Shown piece by piece: positions 18,154 to 27,784 of a stretch of 64,000 bases of DNA. A program made the position numbers and the translations under genes. This DNA comes from CAZCVI01 sp964502145. GTDB lineage: Bacteria; Acidobacteriota; Aminicenantia; UBA2199. The notes beneath the pieces were generated by a model. It worked only from the letters and a program-made list of their open reading frames with translations, was not told the origin of the DNA and ran no database searches. The DNA lies in assembly GCA_964502145.1 (NCBI GenBank), contig CAZCVI010000001.1:186001-250000 (forward strand), given 5' to 3'. The stretch's first letter is position 1, and each line of letters opens with the position of its first letter.

Positions 18154-18178
18154 GATTATTATTGCAGCGAGGGATAAG

Positions 18179-20260
18179 ATGAATATATTATTGATTAATC
18201 CTGGGAATGAGCCCGGCGCTGTACAATATAATTTCCCCAAAATGGTCCCCATATCCCTATTGTTCTTGGCCAGTTATTTACACACACATCACATCAAAAC
18301 AAAAATTCTCGATCTTTCTGTTTGTCCTTCGCCCAAACAAGAGTTAAAAGATTACTTAAAAACCAATCATTTTGATATGGTTGGCTTTTCTGGAAAAACA
18401 GAAGGACGATTCCTTACTTGGGATTTAATCCAACTCACCAAAACGTTATTACCAAAAGTCTTCATCGTTGTAGGTGGAGATTTTTTTACTTTTACTGCCA
18501 ACCAATCCCTGAAGACCATAAAAGAGATCGATGTCCTGGTCCGGGATGAAGGAGAAATCACTCTCTTGGAACTTGTGGAAGCCCTGAAAAACAAAAAAGA
18601 CTTTCACTCCATTCAAGGAATATCTTATAGAGATCATCAGACCAATGAAATCATCCATAATCCTCCCAGACCCATTGAGAAAGACCTCGATCAATTTACA
18701 ATCAGTGATGATATTTGTGATGATGTGATTCTTCCGGGCGATCAATATTCTCCCTTCATGTTTCTCAGGCATTTTGAAAAAGAAAAATTAAAAGCAATTC
18801 CCATACAGGTGGGCAGAGGGTGCCCCGGTCGCTGTGTGTTTTGCATGTACCATAAAAAAAAATACCGTTCCCGTACAGTCGATAGTGTCATTGCCGAGAT
18901 CAAACAAAAAAAAGAAAAATACCAGTGTCATACTTTTCATCTTCAAGACCCCCATCTGGTTAAAAATATCGGGTTTGTAAGGGAGTTTTGTCATAGACTT
19001 TTAAACGAGAATATCAATATAAAATGGTATGCGGAATCACGAGTCGATATCAACCACGACCTCTTGGTTTTAATGCATCGCGCAGGGTGCATCAGCATGG
19101 ATTTCGGCATGGAATCTGCAAACGATACCGTTTTAGCTGCTTTAAAAAAAGGGATTTCCATCCAACAGGTCAGAGATGTCATTCATCTCTGTGCTCGTTT
19201 GGGAATCAGGGTCAATCTCTTTTCCATGTTCTCTTTGCCCGATGAAACGGAAAAAGAGGCCCGGGAAACACTATCATTTATAAAAGAGAACCATTTAATA
19301 ATCACCTCCATCGGTTGTGCATGTGCGATTATATATCCCGGTTCTGATTTAGAGGTTATGGCAAAAGAGAGAGGCATTATTGCCAAAGATTTTAATTGGT
19401 ATGACCGGTCCTATAAAAACGATTGGGCAGATTTTAATCTGCCCACCGTACCCTCCTGGAAAGAACATCTCTCTTACCGATTTTTACGAGATTACAGGGA
19501 TGAAGTGGGTGAAATATTCCAAAAGCGGGCCTCCATAAAGATGCCGGAAACCCTCCTTCTGGCCATAACCTTTATTAATCATTGTTTAAAAAATAATGTC
19601 CTCCACCAAGGACTGGAAAAAGCCGAACCTATTTATTTCGAAACCATTAAAAATACACTTAACCAAATCGCTACCAATAAAGATGAGCGAGAGGCGATTC
19701 ATGCACCAACCATTCAAGAGCATGAATTGGAGCAAATTTTATTAACCCGGGATTTAAATCTAATCCCCTTAACTGACAGGATCAATTTCTTGATTCTATT
19801 GATTGTCTATTATTGTCTTCTGGTTAAAATGGAAAAAATCCAAGAACACCACGAAATAAAGAAACGTCTGTTGAAAAAATTATACAGCCAAGTTCCCATT
19901 GATTTTGTCACCGACCTGATCGGTCGAATGATTAAGTTGGATGTGATTGAGGTGGCCGTGGGGATTATGCCGCTCCTCCCGGGAAACGAAACGTTGGCGC
20001 TATTGCTTTTTTATGGAATGGGGTACATCGAAAATGAAAAGTGCCACCCCGAAGACGCCTATCAATGGAGAGTGAAAGCCATTGAATTGGCCCAAAATGC
20101 CGCCGATATCACAATTCCCCATGTGGTGTCATGTTTGTTTCATGTGGGGCGCTATGATCTGGAGAATAATCGCAAAGAACTCGCCAGGGAGAGGCTAGGT
20201 CGTTGTTTGCAATTGAACCCCGACCATGCTCAAGCCAGGGTGTTGTTCGAGTGTCTATAA
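18179..20260 (+). CDS. B12-binding-domain radical SAM protein with TPR-like tail
   Basis: A 693-residue protein. Residues 1-150 form a cobalamin-binding-like domain (NILLINPG at the start; GFSGKTEGRF and VVGGDFFT). The radical SAM core follows with the cluster motif Cys215-x3-Cys219-x2-Cys222 (GCPGRCVFCMY) and the later HLQDPHL and ESRVDIN segments. A helical region and a TPR-like tail (about 600-693) end with the pattern CLQLNPDHAQAR. B12-dependent radical SAM enzymes often methylate unactivated carbon or rearrange carbon skeletons. The tail matches the one found on several glycosyltransferases downstream. ATG 18179 was chosen because earlier in-frame starts lie inside the previous gene. The substrate is unknown. 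Confidence 0.88.
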   Translation: MNILLINPGNEPGAVQYNFPKMVPISLLFLASYLHTHHIKTKILDLSVCPSPKQELKDYLKTNHFDMVGFSGKTEGRFLTWDLIQLTKTLLPKVFIVVGGDFFTFTANQSLKTIKEIDVLVRDEGEITLLELVEALKNKKDFHSIQGISYRDHQTNEIIHNPPRPIEKDLDQFTISDDICDDVILPGDQYSPFMFLRHFEKEKLKAIPIQVGRGCPGRCVFCMYHKKKYRSRTVDSVIAEIKQKKEKYQCHTFHLQDPHLVKNIGFVREFCHRLLNENINIKWYAESRVDINHDLLVLMHRAGCISMDFGMESANDTVLAALKKGISIQQVRDVIHLCARLGIRVNLFSMFSLPDETEKEARETLSFIKENHLIITSIGCACAIIYPGSDLEVMAKERGIIAKDFNWYDRSYKNDWADFNLPTVPSWKEHLSYRFLRDYRDEVGEIFQKRASIKMPETLLLAITFINHCLKNNVLHQGLEKAEPIYFETIKNTLNQIATNKDEREAIHAPTIQEHELEQILLTRDLNLIPLTDRINFLILLIVYYCLLVKMEKIQEHHEIKKRLLKKLYSQVPIDFVTDLIGRMIKLDVIEVAVGIMPLLPGNETLALLLFYGMGYIENEKCHPEDAYQWRVKAIELAQNAADITIPHVVSCLFHVGRYDLENNRKELARERLGRCLQLNPDHAQARVLFECL

Positions 20261-20340
20261 TACCCTCCAAAAGACCAATGGAATCAAAACCTATGGATAC
20301 TCCACTTGGGAGAAGTAAGTAGATATTGGGAAAAATCAGC

Positions 20341-21783
20341 ATGGAATTTTACCTGGGAATTATTTTTTGTGGTGCCCTTACCTTTGCCTGGAGGATTCTG
20401 TTGTCTCGGTATAGACAGAACGATTTGGATGTCACCAGTGACACCACCGTGCATTTCTATTTTATAAAAGCATTGTCTGGAAACCTGTGGCAGTATTGCG
20501 TCAAAAATGAAAAGCGGTTTTTGATTGCAGGAGATTATATCTATCCGCAATTGTTTCATAAAATAATGGCAGTCATTCTTGGCAACCAGCGATGCTTTGC
20601 TGCCAGGAAGTATGTCAATCCCGTTTTTGATGCCATGTTTAATATGTACCTTTTTGCTTTTACCTTCATGGTTATTGAACAGACACCTCTGGCCGGGAAG
20701 TCTGTGATTATTTCGTTTGCCGTTTCCGTATTATATATTTTTTCACCCCTTTTGTTTTTCTTTGAAGCACGAATGGCCAATTTTGGTGAGCGGGTATTCT
20801 CGTATGCCCTCGCCATGATGTCCATCATGTTGACCGTACTTTATCTCGAAAAAGTCTCCATTTCGTATTTTCTTCTTATTGTATTTCTTAATACTATAAT
20901 TATTTTATCCAGTCAGTTTTCCTTTCAGGCCATTCTTTTTTTTCAGTTGGGCATATCCCTTTTAACCCAGAATCTTATTCCCTTTATTACCCTATTGGTA
21001 GCGTTTACCCTTTCCTTTTGTCTAAGACCCAGGGGGATGGTTGCCTATTTGAAAGGTAAAATCGACCACTTCCGGTGGTATTATCAGAGTCTTGCCAATA
21101 AGACCCGAAGCCTTGATTATATCTATAAGGATTATTGGCGGAAAATGCTCGTATACGGACTGGTTTATTTCCTTCTACCTGTTATCGCTATCTTCGGGGA
21201 CCCTTTGCACTTGGTCAATCAACCCATGTTTTATACAATGTTCCGCTATATTATTATTTCATGGGTGTTCTTTTTTTTGACTTACTCCCCTCTGATGAAA
21301 CCCATGGGTGAAGCTCACCGCTACCTGGAATATTCCTATCCTTTTGCATTAATAATATTTGTATATGCCTGTTTTTTATCTCGTCTTTGGTTATTAATGG
21401 GGATTTTGTTAGCCGTGAATCTTTTATCAACCTTGCATCATGTTCTAACTATCAATTTTACTGTCAATGATCCTGATGAATTGGACAGTTTGATCCAGTT
21501 TGCCCAAAAGCATCAAGATAAACGAATACTTCCCATACCCTTAAAGTTATCCTTTTTTCTTGCCATTCACCTGGACAATCCAATAGTCTCTTCTGCCCAA
21601 CCCTCACACATTGATAAGCGGGTAGTCAAGAGTTATGGAATTTTTATCTCGGATTTTGAAAAGATTAACTCAATCTATCCATTTGATTGGATCGTGCTTC
21701 GGAAAAGTGAAGTCCCCTCCAGTGACTTTAGCGGCAGAAGGGTCATTTTTCAAAACAGCAGCTACATTATTTATGAGATGTAA
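20341..21783 (+). CDS. Polytopic membrane protein, possibly GT-C-like
   Basis: A 480-residue integral membrane protein with about nine or ten hydrophobic segments, beginning with a membrane helix within the first 21 residues. The first outside loop contains DVTSDTTVHFYF, with acidic residues in the position used by GT-C glycosyltransferases, and a later loop reads GDYIYPQLFHK. A soluble C-terminal part of ~100 residues follows the last helix. GT-C enzymes transfer sugar from a lipid phosphate at the membrane. The match is by layout only, so function is uncertain. An upstream TTG at 20326 would add five residues. Confidence 0.6.
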   Translation: MEFYLGIIFCGALTFAWRILLSRYRQNDLDVTSDTTVHFYFIKALSGNLWQYCVKNEKRFLIAGDYIYPQLFHKIMAVILGNQRCFAARKYVNPVFDAMFNMYLFAFTFMVIEQTPLAGKSVIISFAVSVLYIFSPLLFFFEARMANFGERVFSYALAMMSIMLTVLYLEKVSISYFLLIVFLNTIIILSSQFSFQAILFFQLGISLLTQNLIPFITLLVAFTLSFCLRPRGMVAYLKGKIDHFRWYYQSLANKTRSLDYIYKDYWRKMLVYGLVYFLLPVIAIFGDPLHLVNQPMFYTMFRYIIISWVFFFLTYSPLMKPMGEAHRYLEYSYPFALIIFVYACFLSRLWLLMGILLAVNLLSTLHHVLTINFTVNDPDELDSLIQFAQKHQDKRILPIPLKLSFFLAIHLDNPIVSSAQPSHIDKRVVKSYGIFISDFEKINSIYPFDWIVLRKSEVPSSDFSGRRVIFQNSSYIIYEM

Positions 21784-21784
21784 A

Positions 21785-22300
21785 ATGGATATCACAATAA
21801 TACTGGTTGTCTCCGGTTCACTCTTGACCCTGGCATTTTTTATAGGATATGAATTAAAAAAAATCCAAAATTTGGTGGATAGTAGAGAGAAATACCGCTT
21901 AAAACTGGAAAAGGCCAATCGCTATAATAAAAATATGAGGTCTTTGTTGGAACTGCAAGCAGAAAAGGGTATCGCTGCCGCCATTACGTCACGGATAAAA
22001 GGGAATATTGTCATCTTCGGATATGGCGAAGTGGGCAAATTTTTGATCGCGGAATTAAAACGAAATTCACGGGGCGTCGCTATTGTTATTGAGAACAATC
22101 AACAGGTACAGGAGCAAGTAAATTCGCAAAGAATCGGCCTTCAACTTATATCAAGCAATCAGGTGAACCAATTTTTGAAATCCGGTGATGAAATTCTGAT
22201 CAGCATTTTTCACGATGCCGCATACACTCTAAAACAGGAATTGTCGGAGATTGTGGCTCCGGAAATTAAGATTCATTTATTGGAGGACCTTCTGCGATGA
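21785..22300 (+). CDS. Membrane-anchored Rossmann-fold (GxGxxG) protein
   Basis: A 171-residue protein. Residues 4-22 are a membrane helix and residues 25-65 a charged helix or coiled coil. A small Rossmann domain follows from about residue 76 (NIVIFGYGEVGKFLIAEL), ending in a predicted strand ILISIFHDAAY. The same kind of pocket appears in three other proteins of this window (28996, 34448 and 39074). Function is not known; a nucleotide- or NDP-sugar-binding regulator at the membrane is possible. ATG 21785 follows the previous stop directly; an earlier in-frame ATG lies inside the upstream gene. Confidence 0.6.
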   Translation: MDITIILVVSGSLLTLAFFIGYELKKIQNLVDSREKYRLKLEKANRYNKNMRSLLELQAEKGIAAAITSRIKGNIVIFGYGEVGKFLIAELKRNSRGVAIVIENNQQVQEQVNSQRIGLQLISSNQVNQFLKSGDEILISIFHDAAYTLKQELSEIVAPEIKIHLLEDLLR

Positions 22301-22359
22301 ATGTCATCTCCCCGTCTAATAAAGAATCAAACGGACCAAAAGGAAACCATTCAGCATGA
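22297..22359 (+). CDS. Possible 20-codon linking micro-ORF
   Basis: An ATG at 22297 overlaps the upstream stop as ATGA, runs 20 codons (MNVISPSNKES...), and ends in a TGA that overlaps the ATG of the next glycosyltransferase, again as ATGA. AAAGGAAA inside it may serve the downstream start. It is a neat re-initiation relay rather than a likely functional peptide. Nothing in the peptide is recognisable. Confidence 0.25.
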   Translation: MNVISPSNKESNGPKGNHSA

Positions 22360-23597
22360 TCTTCAAACCAAGAAAAATATTTATCGGAATGACCAATATC
22401 GCTTCAAATGTGGCGAAGTATAAGGCTGGCTTTGAGGCCAATGGCATTGAGACCTTGGCTGCCGTCAATTACCGCGACTCCAATGTGGTGGATGGAAGCA
22501 TCGATTACATCGTCGATGAGGCGATACCGGAACTGGAACACAAAATGGACCCGGAGTTCGCAACCATTATAAAGGAACAGCATAAAAAAGAACGGAAAAA
22601 TGCAATTTGGGAAAAAGCCCTTAAGGAATGTGATACCTTTATGTTTATCGGGTCTTCATTCCGGGGGGATAACCACGACTATATCCAGTTGAAACACATG
22701 GGCAAAAAAATAATTACCCGGTTTAGCGGCTGTGATATTCGTTGGAAACCTGCCATGGAGCAGGAATTCGTAAAGTATGGCATGAAACCCCTCCAGTACC
22801 TCGACGCGTATATAAGCAAAGACATACTAGTACCCCACCTGCATTATGTACGATTTGCGGAACGTTATTCAGACAGAATTATTAGCTTACCCAATATTTC
22901 GCAATTGGCCCTGCGGCCCTATTTTACGTTGTATTACTGTATCGACCTCGAACGCATAAAAGAAAATCCTTCGCAACGGAAAACCAATCCCCTGGTGCTT
23001 CACGCTCCTACCAACCGGGAGGTAAAAGGGACAAAATATGTAGCGGACGCGTTTCAACGGTTAAAAAACGAAGGCATGGTATTCCAACCCATGATGGTGG
23101 AACAGATGAAACACTCTGAAATACTCGAATTGTACCGCAATGCAGATATACTGGTGGGGCAATTGCTGCTGCCAAATGGCGGTAACCAGGAAAGGGAAGC
23201 ACTGGCTGCCGGGATGGTAGTGTTGTCCAATATTTCACCCCTATATCCCCAGAGAATTCCCCCAGAATGCCCCATCATTGACGTGAACCCCGATACCGTG
23301 TATGAACGGTTAAAGGAGATCATACTGGATTACCCGAAACGGCAGAGAATCGCCCAACTGGGCAGACCTTATGTGGAAAAATACCATGACCTGAAAAAGC
23401 TGTGCAGAGATATATTGACTTTTTGTGAGGATGACTCGTTAGCGGAGGAACACAAACCCACGTTTTTTAGGGAGGACTTCGTACCGGAAACTCCAGAGGT
23501 CACCTGGCTTTATAATAAATATACCGATTTTGTAAAAGAGTGTGATTGGTATAAACAGAACATCGCCCCCGGAGAGCGGGCTGGGCTTCGTTTTTAA
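22356..23597 (+). CDS. GT-B-fold glycosyltransferase-like protein
   Basis: A 413-residue protein with a two-Rossmann GT-B layout. The N-terminal domain is atypical (IFIGMTNIASNVAKY), while the C-terminal half has recognisable glycosyltransferase family 4-like elements: LVLHAPTNREVKGT, LYRNADILVGQLLL and the donor-binding NQEREALAAGMVVLS, where the EAL acidic residue contacts the nucleotide sugar. It presumably transfers a sugar in the cytoplasm; donor and acceptor are unknown. The next gene encodes a free-standing TPR protein 17 bases downstream. Confidence 0.75.
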   Translation: MIFKPRKIFIGMTNIASNVAKYKAGFEANGIETLAAVNYRDSNVVDGSIDYIVDEAIPELEHKMDPEFATIIKEQHKKERKNAIWEKALKECDTFMFIGSSFRGDNHDYIQLKHMGKKIITRFSGCDIRWKPAMEQEFVKYGMKPLQYLDAYISKDILVPHLHYVRFAERYSDRIISLPNISQLALRPYFTLYYCIDLERIKENPSQRKTNPLVLHAPTNREVKGTKYVADAFQRLKNEGMVFQPMMVEQMKHSEILELYRNADILVGQLLLPNGGNQEREALAAGMVVLSNISPLYPQRIPPECPIIDVNPDTVYERLKEIILDYPKRQRIAQLGRPYVEKYHDLKKLCRDILTFCEDDSLAEEHKPTFFREDFVPETPEVTWLYNKYTDFVKECDWYKQNIAPGERAGLRF

Positions 23598-23613
23598 TTG
23601 GGCTGGAGGTTTC

Positions 23614-24165
23614 ATGCCAGAAAAGCATCCACTAGATAACGTCTCCGTCAATCATCACGTGACGCAGACTCCACTGACTCCGGAAATCATGGGTAACATC
23701 GGGATCCACTTCCATAATAAGGGGCAATTGGAAGAAAGTAAAAAATGGCTCCTGGCAGCATTAAACGCCCAAAAGGAATATGCTTCCTACCAGGAGGTGT
23801 GTTATACCCACCTGGGGGATATCGCAAAAAAAGAGCAAGACGTAAACTGGAAGAACTACTACCAAAAAGGAGTCGAATGTTTGGCCAAGCGCAGAAAGAA
23901 AACCGATCTTGAAATATATCACTTGGCTTCGTTGTATAAAAAAATGGGCAAGCAACGTGATGCGATACGGTGGTTCAAAAAAATGCTGGATAGGTATCCT
24001 CATTATTCCCAGTTGGCCGGTGCTTTTTTTCACCTGGGTGAACTTTACTTTATCGAAAAAAGCAACCAGAAAGCCGAAGAGATGTTCAGGAAATGTCTGT
24101 CCATTTTCGCCGACCATAAGAAAGCAACGGAATATTTGGATCAAATAGCCTCGCTAATGGCATAA
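23614..24165 (+). CDS. Free-standing TPR protein (shared tail module)
   Basis: A 183-residue protein read from ATG 23614, which has GGAGG five bases upstream. It consists only of TPR-like helices: IMGNIGIHFHNKGQLEESKK, then IYHLASLYKKMGKQRDAIRW, and AFFHLGELYFIEKSNQKAEE followed by CLSIFADHKKATEYL. The last two units are the same module found at the C-terminal end of at least four glycosyltransferases in this window. It probably mediates protein-protein contact within a glycan-assembly complex (inference). It may be a detached tail of the glycosyltransferase just upstream. Confidence 0.85.
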   Translation: MPEKHPLDNVSVNHHVTQTPLTPEIMGNIGIHFHNKGQLEESKKWLLAALNAQKEYASYQEVCYTHLGDIAKKEQDVNWKNYYQKGVECLAKRRKKTDLEIYHLASLYKKMGKQRDAIRWFKKMLDRYPHYSQLAGAFFHLGELYFIEKSNQKAEEMFRKCLSIFADHKKATEYLDQIASLMA

Positions 24166-24194
24166 CGGGACTAAAAAAAGGAGGGTTAGTATTC

Positions 24195-26192
24195 ATGGAC
24201 AGTAATCAGTATTTTTCCTTTTCAATCTTAATTCCCTGTTACAACTACGCCCATTATTTAGCCGAATGTTTACAGAGTGTGCTGGACCAGAGTGTCTTGG
24301 ATTGGGAAGCCATAGTTGTGGATGATGCGTCCACCCAGGGAGACCCTGAAGCCGTGGTGCAGCAGTTTCATGATCCACGCATCCGTTTCTTCCGCCATGA
24401 CCAGAACCGTGGCGCTGGTGCCACCTTTAACACTGCGTTTAAACACTCCCAGTATCCCTATGTCACTCTGCTTTCTGCTGACGATACCCTTGACCCTGAT
24501 TTTTTGGAAAATATCCAGCGCTTGTTACTGGAAAAAGCCGATGTAGATGTTGTATCCGTGGATATTCAATTATTTGGCGAGAAAAGTGCCGTCTGGCATT
24601 ATGATGTTCGTGATGCCAAGGCCATGACTCTCGGCCAATGGATTCCCGGCGCCGCTTCTGTCATGAAACGCTCTGTCTGGGAGAATGCTGGCGGTCATTA
24701 TGAAGGCCCCGAACTCAAAGGGGGGAATCTCGACTGGGATTTTTGGCTCTCTGCTGTGGCCTATCCCTTGCAGGTCGTGCATATTTCCCGTGTCCTCTAT
24801 CATTATCGCGTGCATTCCTCTTCCATCACCAGTAAGCGGGCCAATTGGGATGTGGGCATCCATGAATTTATGTTCCTGCGGCACCAGCCGTTATTTGATC
24901 GGTATGGGACAGGCCCGCAATTTATTTCCATTGGTTATTATAATGGTGCTGTTGCGGCCTGGCAAAATCATGAATATCTAACCGCTGCAGAATTGGCCCG
25001 TACCGCATGGAAACTATACCCTCATCCAGAAAATGCGGCTCAATCCGCCGATGTGTTCTCGCTGATTCGCACCCAATTTGAAAATGAAGGGGTAGAAATC
25101 CAGGGTAAACGAAGGGCATTGGAACAAAAAATCGCCACGGCCCCAGATAGCCCGGTATCGCACTCCAAGGAGAATGTATTTGCCTACCGCGACCTCGCAC
25201 GACTGGCAACTGCTCAGGACGATTGGGAAGCCGCGGAAAAATATCTCGTGTATGCCATTGCCTTCATGAAAAATACCGTGGCAGCGGCTGGGTTATGTAA
25301 TTTATTGGGCCTTGTTTATATTAAAAAGAACGATCTGGAAGCCGCGCTTCAGGCTTTTAGTTTGACGTTGCATTTTGATCCCACTAACCGTGGCGTTTAT
25401 CTCCACAAAGCCTTTCTATTATTTAAAATGGGGCGCGTCGTCGAGGCACTGCCCCAATGTGTTAATGGTTTGATGCTTCTGCCTACCCATAAACCATTAT
25501 GGGTGCTCCTGGGACAGATTGCAACTCTATATGAAGAACAGGGACGTGATTTGAATGAGTTAAATACCATGGTCCAGTCCCCTGTTGCATCCAGTCTCCC
25601 TATCTCTGGGGACCGTTCCTTTCTGTATCACTCGCCCTTGGGACGGAAAATATATTGGATTTTCCGTGCCCAAGACCTTTATGATAAATATGGAACCACC
25701 CAGGGTGGTTTTGATACCTTGGCTGAAGCCATTCAGGTTGTTTCTCCCCGGTCTGTATTGGAGATTGGTTGTGGCAACGGCAGGAATTTCCCCTTGTATG
25801 CGTCCATGAACATAACCGAGGTGGTGGGCCAAGATATCTCTTCTGGTGCATTGCTCCTGGCCAAGAAACGTCACTATCCCTCCATTACACTCACCGAAAC
25901 CCCTATTACCCAACTGAAATACCCCAAAGATTACTTTGATCTCATTGTTTCCAACCGTGTGCTCCAACACATCCCTGCCGATTCTCTCCCGCCTATCATG
26001 GAAGCCATTTGCTGGATGTCACGGTTTATCTATATCAATGAAGCCACCCCTCGTGAAGTCGGCGAATCTTTGGATTCTTTTTATATGTTTATCCATGACT
26101 ATAAAGCCTTATTTGCCCAATACCATTTTAATATCATCCGTGAAATGCCCGTTGAAAATCAATGGCGTTATTTATTCGGTAAAACCAGTTAA
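24195..26192 (+). CDS. Fusion: family 2 glycosyltransferase, TPR region, methyltransferase
   Basis: A 665-residue three-part protein. Residues 1-230 are a GT2 GT-A domain (ILIPCYNYAHYL, VVDDAST, and the metal-site ADDTLDPDF). Residues about 320-450 are TPR-like (YRDLARLATAQDDWEAAEKY, then LHFDPTNRGVYLHKAF). Residues about 500-660 are a SAM methyltransferase (VLEIGCGNGRNFPL, VGQDISSGAL, IVSNRVLQHIP). The glycosyltransferase would add a sugar and the methyltransferase would modify it in one polypeptide. The start at ATG 24195 follows an AAAGGAGG ribosome site. No damage is seen. Confidence 0.9.
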   Translation: MDSNQYFSFSILIPCYNYAHYLAECLQSVLDQSVLDWEAIVVDDASTQGDPEAVVQQFHDPRIRFFRHDQNRGAGATFNTAFKHSQYPYVTLLSADDTLDPDFLENIQRLLLEKADVDVVSVDIQLFGEKSAVWHYDVRDAKAMTLGQWIPGAASVMKRSVWENAGGHYEGPELKGGNLDWDFWLSAVAYPLQVVHISRVLYHYRVHSSSITSKRANWDVGIHEFMFLRHQPLFDRYGTGPQFISIGYYNGAVAAWQNHEYLTAAELARTAWKLYPHPENAAQSADVFSLIRTQFENEGVEIQGKRRALEQKIATAPDSPVSHSKENVFAYRDLARLATAQDDWEAAEKYLVYAIAFMKNTVAAAGLCNLLGLVYIKKNDLEAALQAFSLTLHFDPTNRGVYLHKAFLLFKMGRVVEALPQCVNGLMLLPTHKPLWVLLGQIATLYEEQGRDLNELNTMVQSPVASSLPISGDRSFLYHSPLGRKIYWIFRAQDLYDKYGTTQGGFDTLAEAIQVVSPRSVLEIGCGNGRNFPLYASMNITEVVGQDISSGALLLAKKRHYPSITLTETPITQLKYPKDYFDLIVSNRVLQHIPADSLPPIMEAICWMSRFIYINEATPREVGESLDSFYMFIHDYKALFAQYHFNIIREMPVENQWRYLFGKTS

Positions 26193-26221
26193 TACAATAC
26201 TAAAAAAATGAAAACACTGAT

Positions 26222-26294
26222 CCACAGGGAACACGAAGGAACACGGCGTTTTTTTTCTTTGTCCTAACTTCCTAGCTTCCTAACATCCTAACTT
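26222..26294. repeat. Short-word repeats in the gap before the GT4 gene
   Basis: The 110-base gap contains two runs of short words. The first, CCACAGGGAACACGAAGG and on to 26246, is a diverged cousin of the CCACAGATTACACAG word array at 47291. The second, at 26262-26294, repeats a ~9-base CTTCCTAA-like word about four times. No promoter or terminator is clear. Confidence 0.6.
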
Positions 26295-26302
26295 CATCTC
26301 TT

Positions 26303-27784
26303 ATGCGCATCTTAATGTTAGCTCCCGGACATGTGATCCACAGCCTAAGGCCCTTGAACTGGCTATTACAGGCGGGGCACCAAGTCCTTTTTATAGATGG
26401 TGAGAATCCCTTTCCTGACGGCAGGGAGAATTTTTTTTTTATTCCTTATTTAAATAGCAGTGATTCATTTGTCATTCCCATGTTAAAAGCCATTGCGCAA
26501 GATTTTTTACCGCATGTCACCCATGTTCATTGGCTTGATCATCGTGCGTATCAATGCATGGCCGCTGGCTTAAAACCGCTCCTATTAACGGCTTGGGGCA
26601 GCGATGTTAATCACTATTTTACGCATGAAAAAATGTTTCTCTTGGATATCCAACTCATGCAGGAAACACTGCGTTATGCCCATACTATTTTTGTGGATAC
26701 CCCGGACATTGAAAATAAATGCATGCTTCTGGCCCACAAACCAATTTCTACACGGTTACTTACTTTGGGAGTGAATACCCATCAGTTTAAACCTGGGTAT
26801 CGAACCCAGGCCCAAAAATTGCGGACTGAACTGGGTATTTCTCCCGGTGCCCGTGTGTTGTTATCCATCCGCGCTTTAACTCCCCTCTATAATCATGGGC
26901 AAATCTTAATCGCTTTTTATAATGCATTGCCTCACTTTAAGCATGAAACGGTTCTACTGTTTAAAAAATACAATAACCGCGATTTTTATCAGTATGAACT
27001 TCAAATGCAAGAATTAATTAAGAAGATCGGCCTTGAATCTTCAATAAAATGGCTCGATGATTGTCCTTTTGATCAATTGCCAACACTTTATGCTCTATCC
27101 ACCGGGATTGTTTCTTTCCCGCTGATGGATGCCTTTCCTGTTACCTTTCTGGAAGCTGCCGCCTGCCTTCGACCCGTGCTCAGTCACCTGCTCCCCGCTT
27201 ATGAAAATACCTTTGCCCAGCGTTATTTTAATCTTGTTCCTGCCGGGGATGTGGACGCTTTATCCAGGCGACTCATTGAGGTAGTAAATACTCCAAACAG
27301 CGACCCCATCACCACCCGAAATTTAAAAGCCGCTCGCCAAGAGGTGTTAACACACTATGATCAAGCCATTACCATTCGCACTATCACCCAGGTTTACCAA
27401 GAACTCTCCGCCACTTTCCCCCAACCGGATACCACGGCTTTGTTCCCCCCCGTGGATTGGCAGGTTTACCTGGAAAAAGGATTGCAAGGTCTCTGTACCC
27501 AAAACCCAGACTCCTATCAGGAAATGTATCAATTGGCTTCTGTATTAAAACGGTTGGGAGCATATGAAAAAGCCCGTCTTTTATTTCAAACCATTACCAA
27601 ACAAGTCCCAAAAATACATCTTGTGGCGCGAGCCTTTTTCCATTTGGGTGAGATTGCCCTTTATGGGGGGGATAAACCCGAGGCTGCTGTTTTGTTTGAA
27701 CAATGTGTGACCCGTGAACCCGGTCACACCAAAGCGAGGGATTATCTTCTTTCCCTCCAGCATCAAACCGCACCCATAACATGA
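26303..27784 (+). CDS. Family 4-like glycosyltransferase with TPR tail
   Basis: A 493-residue GT-B protein. The N-terminal domain starts MRILMLAPGHVIHSLRPLNW and contains HVHWLDHRAYQ and LTAWGSDVNHY, as in glycosyltransferase family 4. The C-terminal domain has LLSIRALTPLYNHG and the donor site FPVTFLEAAACLRPVLS. Residues from about 408 form the shared TPR tail (MYQLASVLKRLGAYEKAR, AFFHLGEIALYGGDKPEA, CVTREPGHTKARDYL). It transfers an unknown sugar in the cytoplasm. The stop overlaps the wecB start by ATGA. Confidence 0.88.
   Translation: MRILMLAPGHVIHSLRPLNWLLQAGHQVLFIDGENPFPDGRENFFFIPYLNSSDSFVIPMLKAIAQDFLPHVTHVHWLDHRAYQCMAAGLKPLLLTAWGSDVNHYFTHEKMFLLDIQLMQETLRYAHTIFVDTPDIENKCMLLAHKPISTRLLTLGVNTHQFKPGYRTQAQKLRTELGISPGARVLLSIRALTPLYNHGQILIAFYNALPHFKHETVLLFKKYNNRDFYQYELQMQELIKKIGLESSIKWLDDCPFDQLPTLYALSTGIVSFPLMDAFPVTFLEAAACLRPVLSHLLPAYENTFAQRYFNLVPAGDVDALSRRLIEVVNTPNSDPITTRNLKAARQEVLTHYDQAITIRTITQVYQELSATFPQPDTTALFPPVDWQVYLEKGLQGLCTQNPDSYQEMYQLASVLKRLGAYEKARLLFQTITKQVPKIHLVARAFFHLGEIALYGGDKPEAAVLFEQCVTREPGHTKARDYLLSLQHQTAPIT

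Noticed and set aside
25560..25970. 136-codon minus-strand frame in the methyltransferase part of the GT2 fusion
   Set aside because: No ribosome site, no recognisable protein, and the + strand frame is a continuous multidomain protein.
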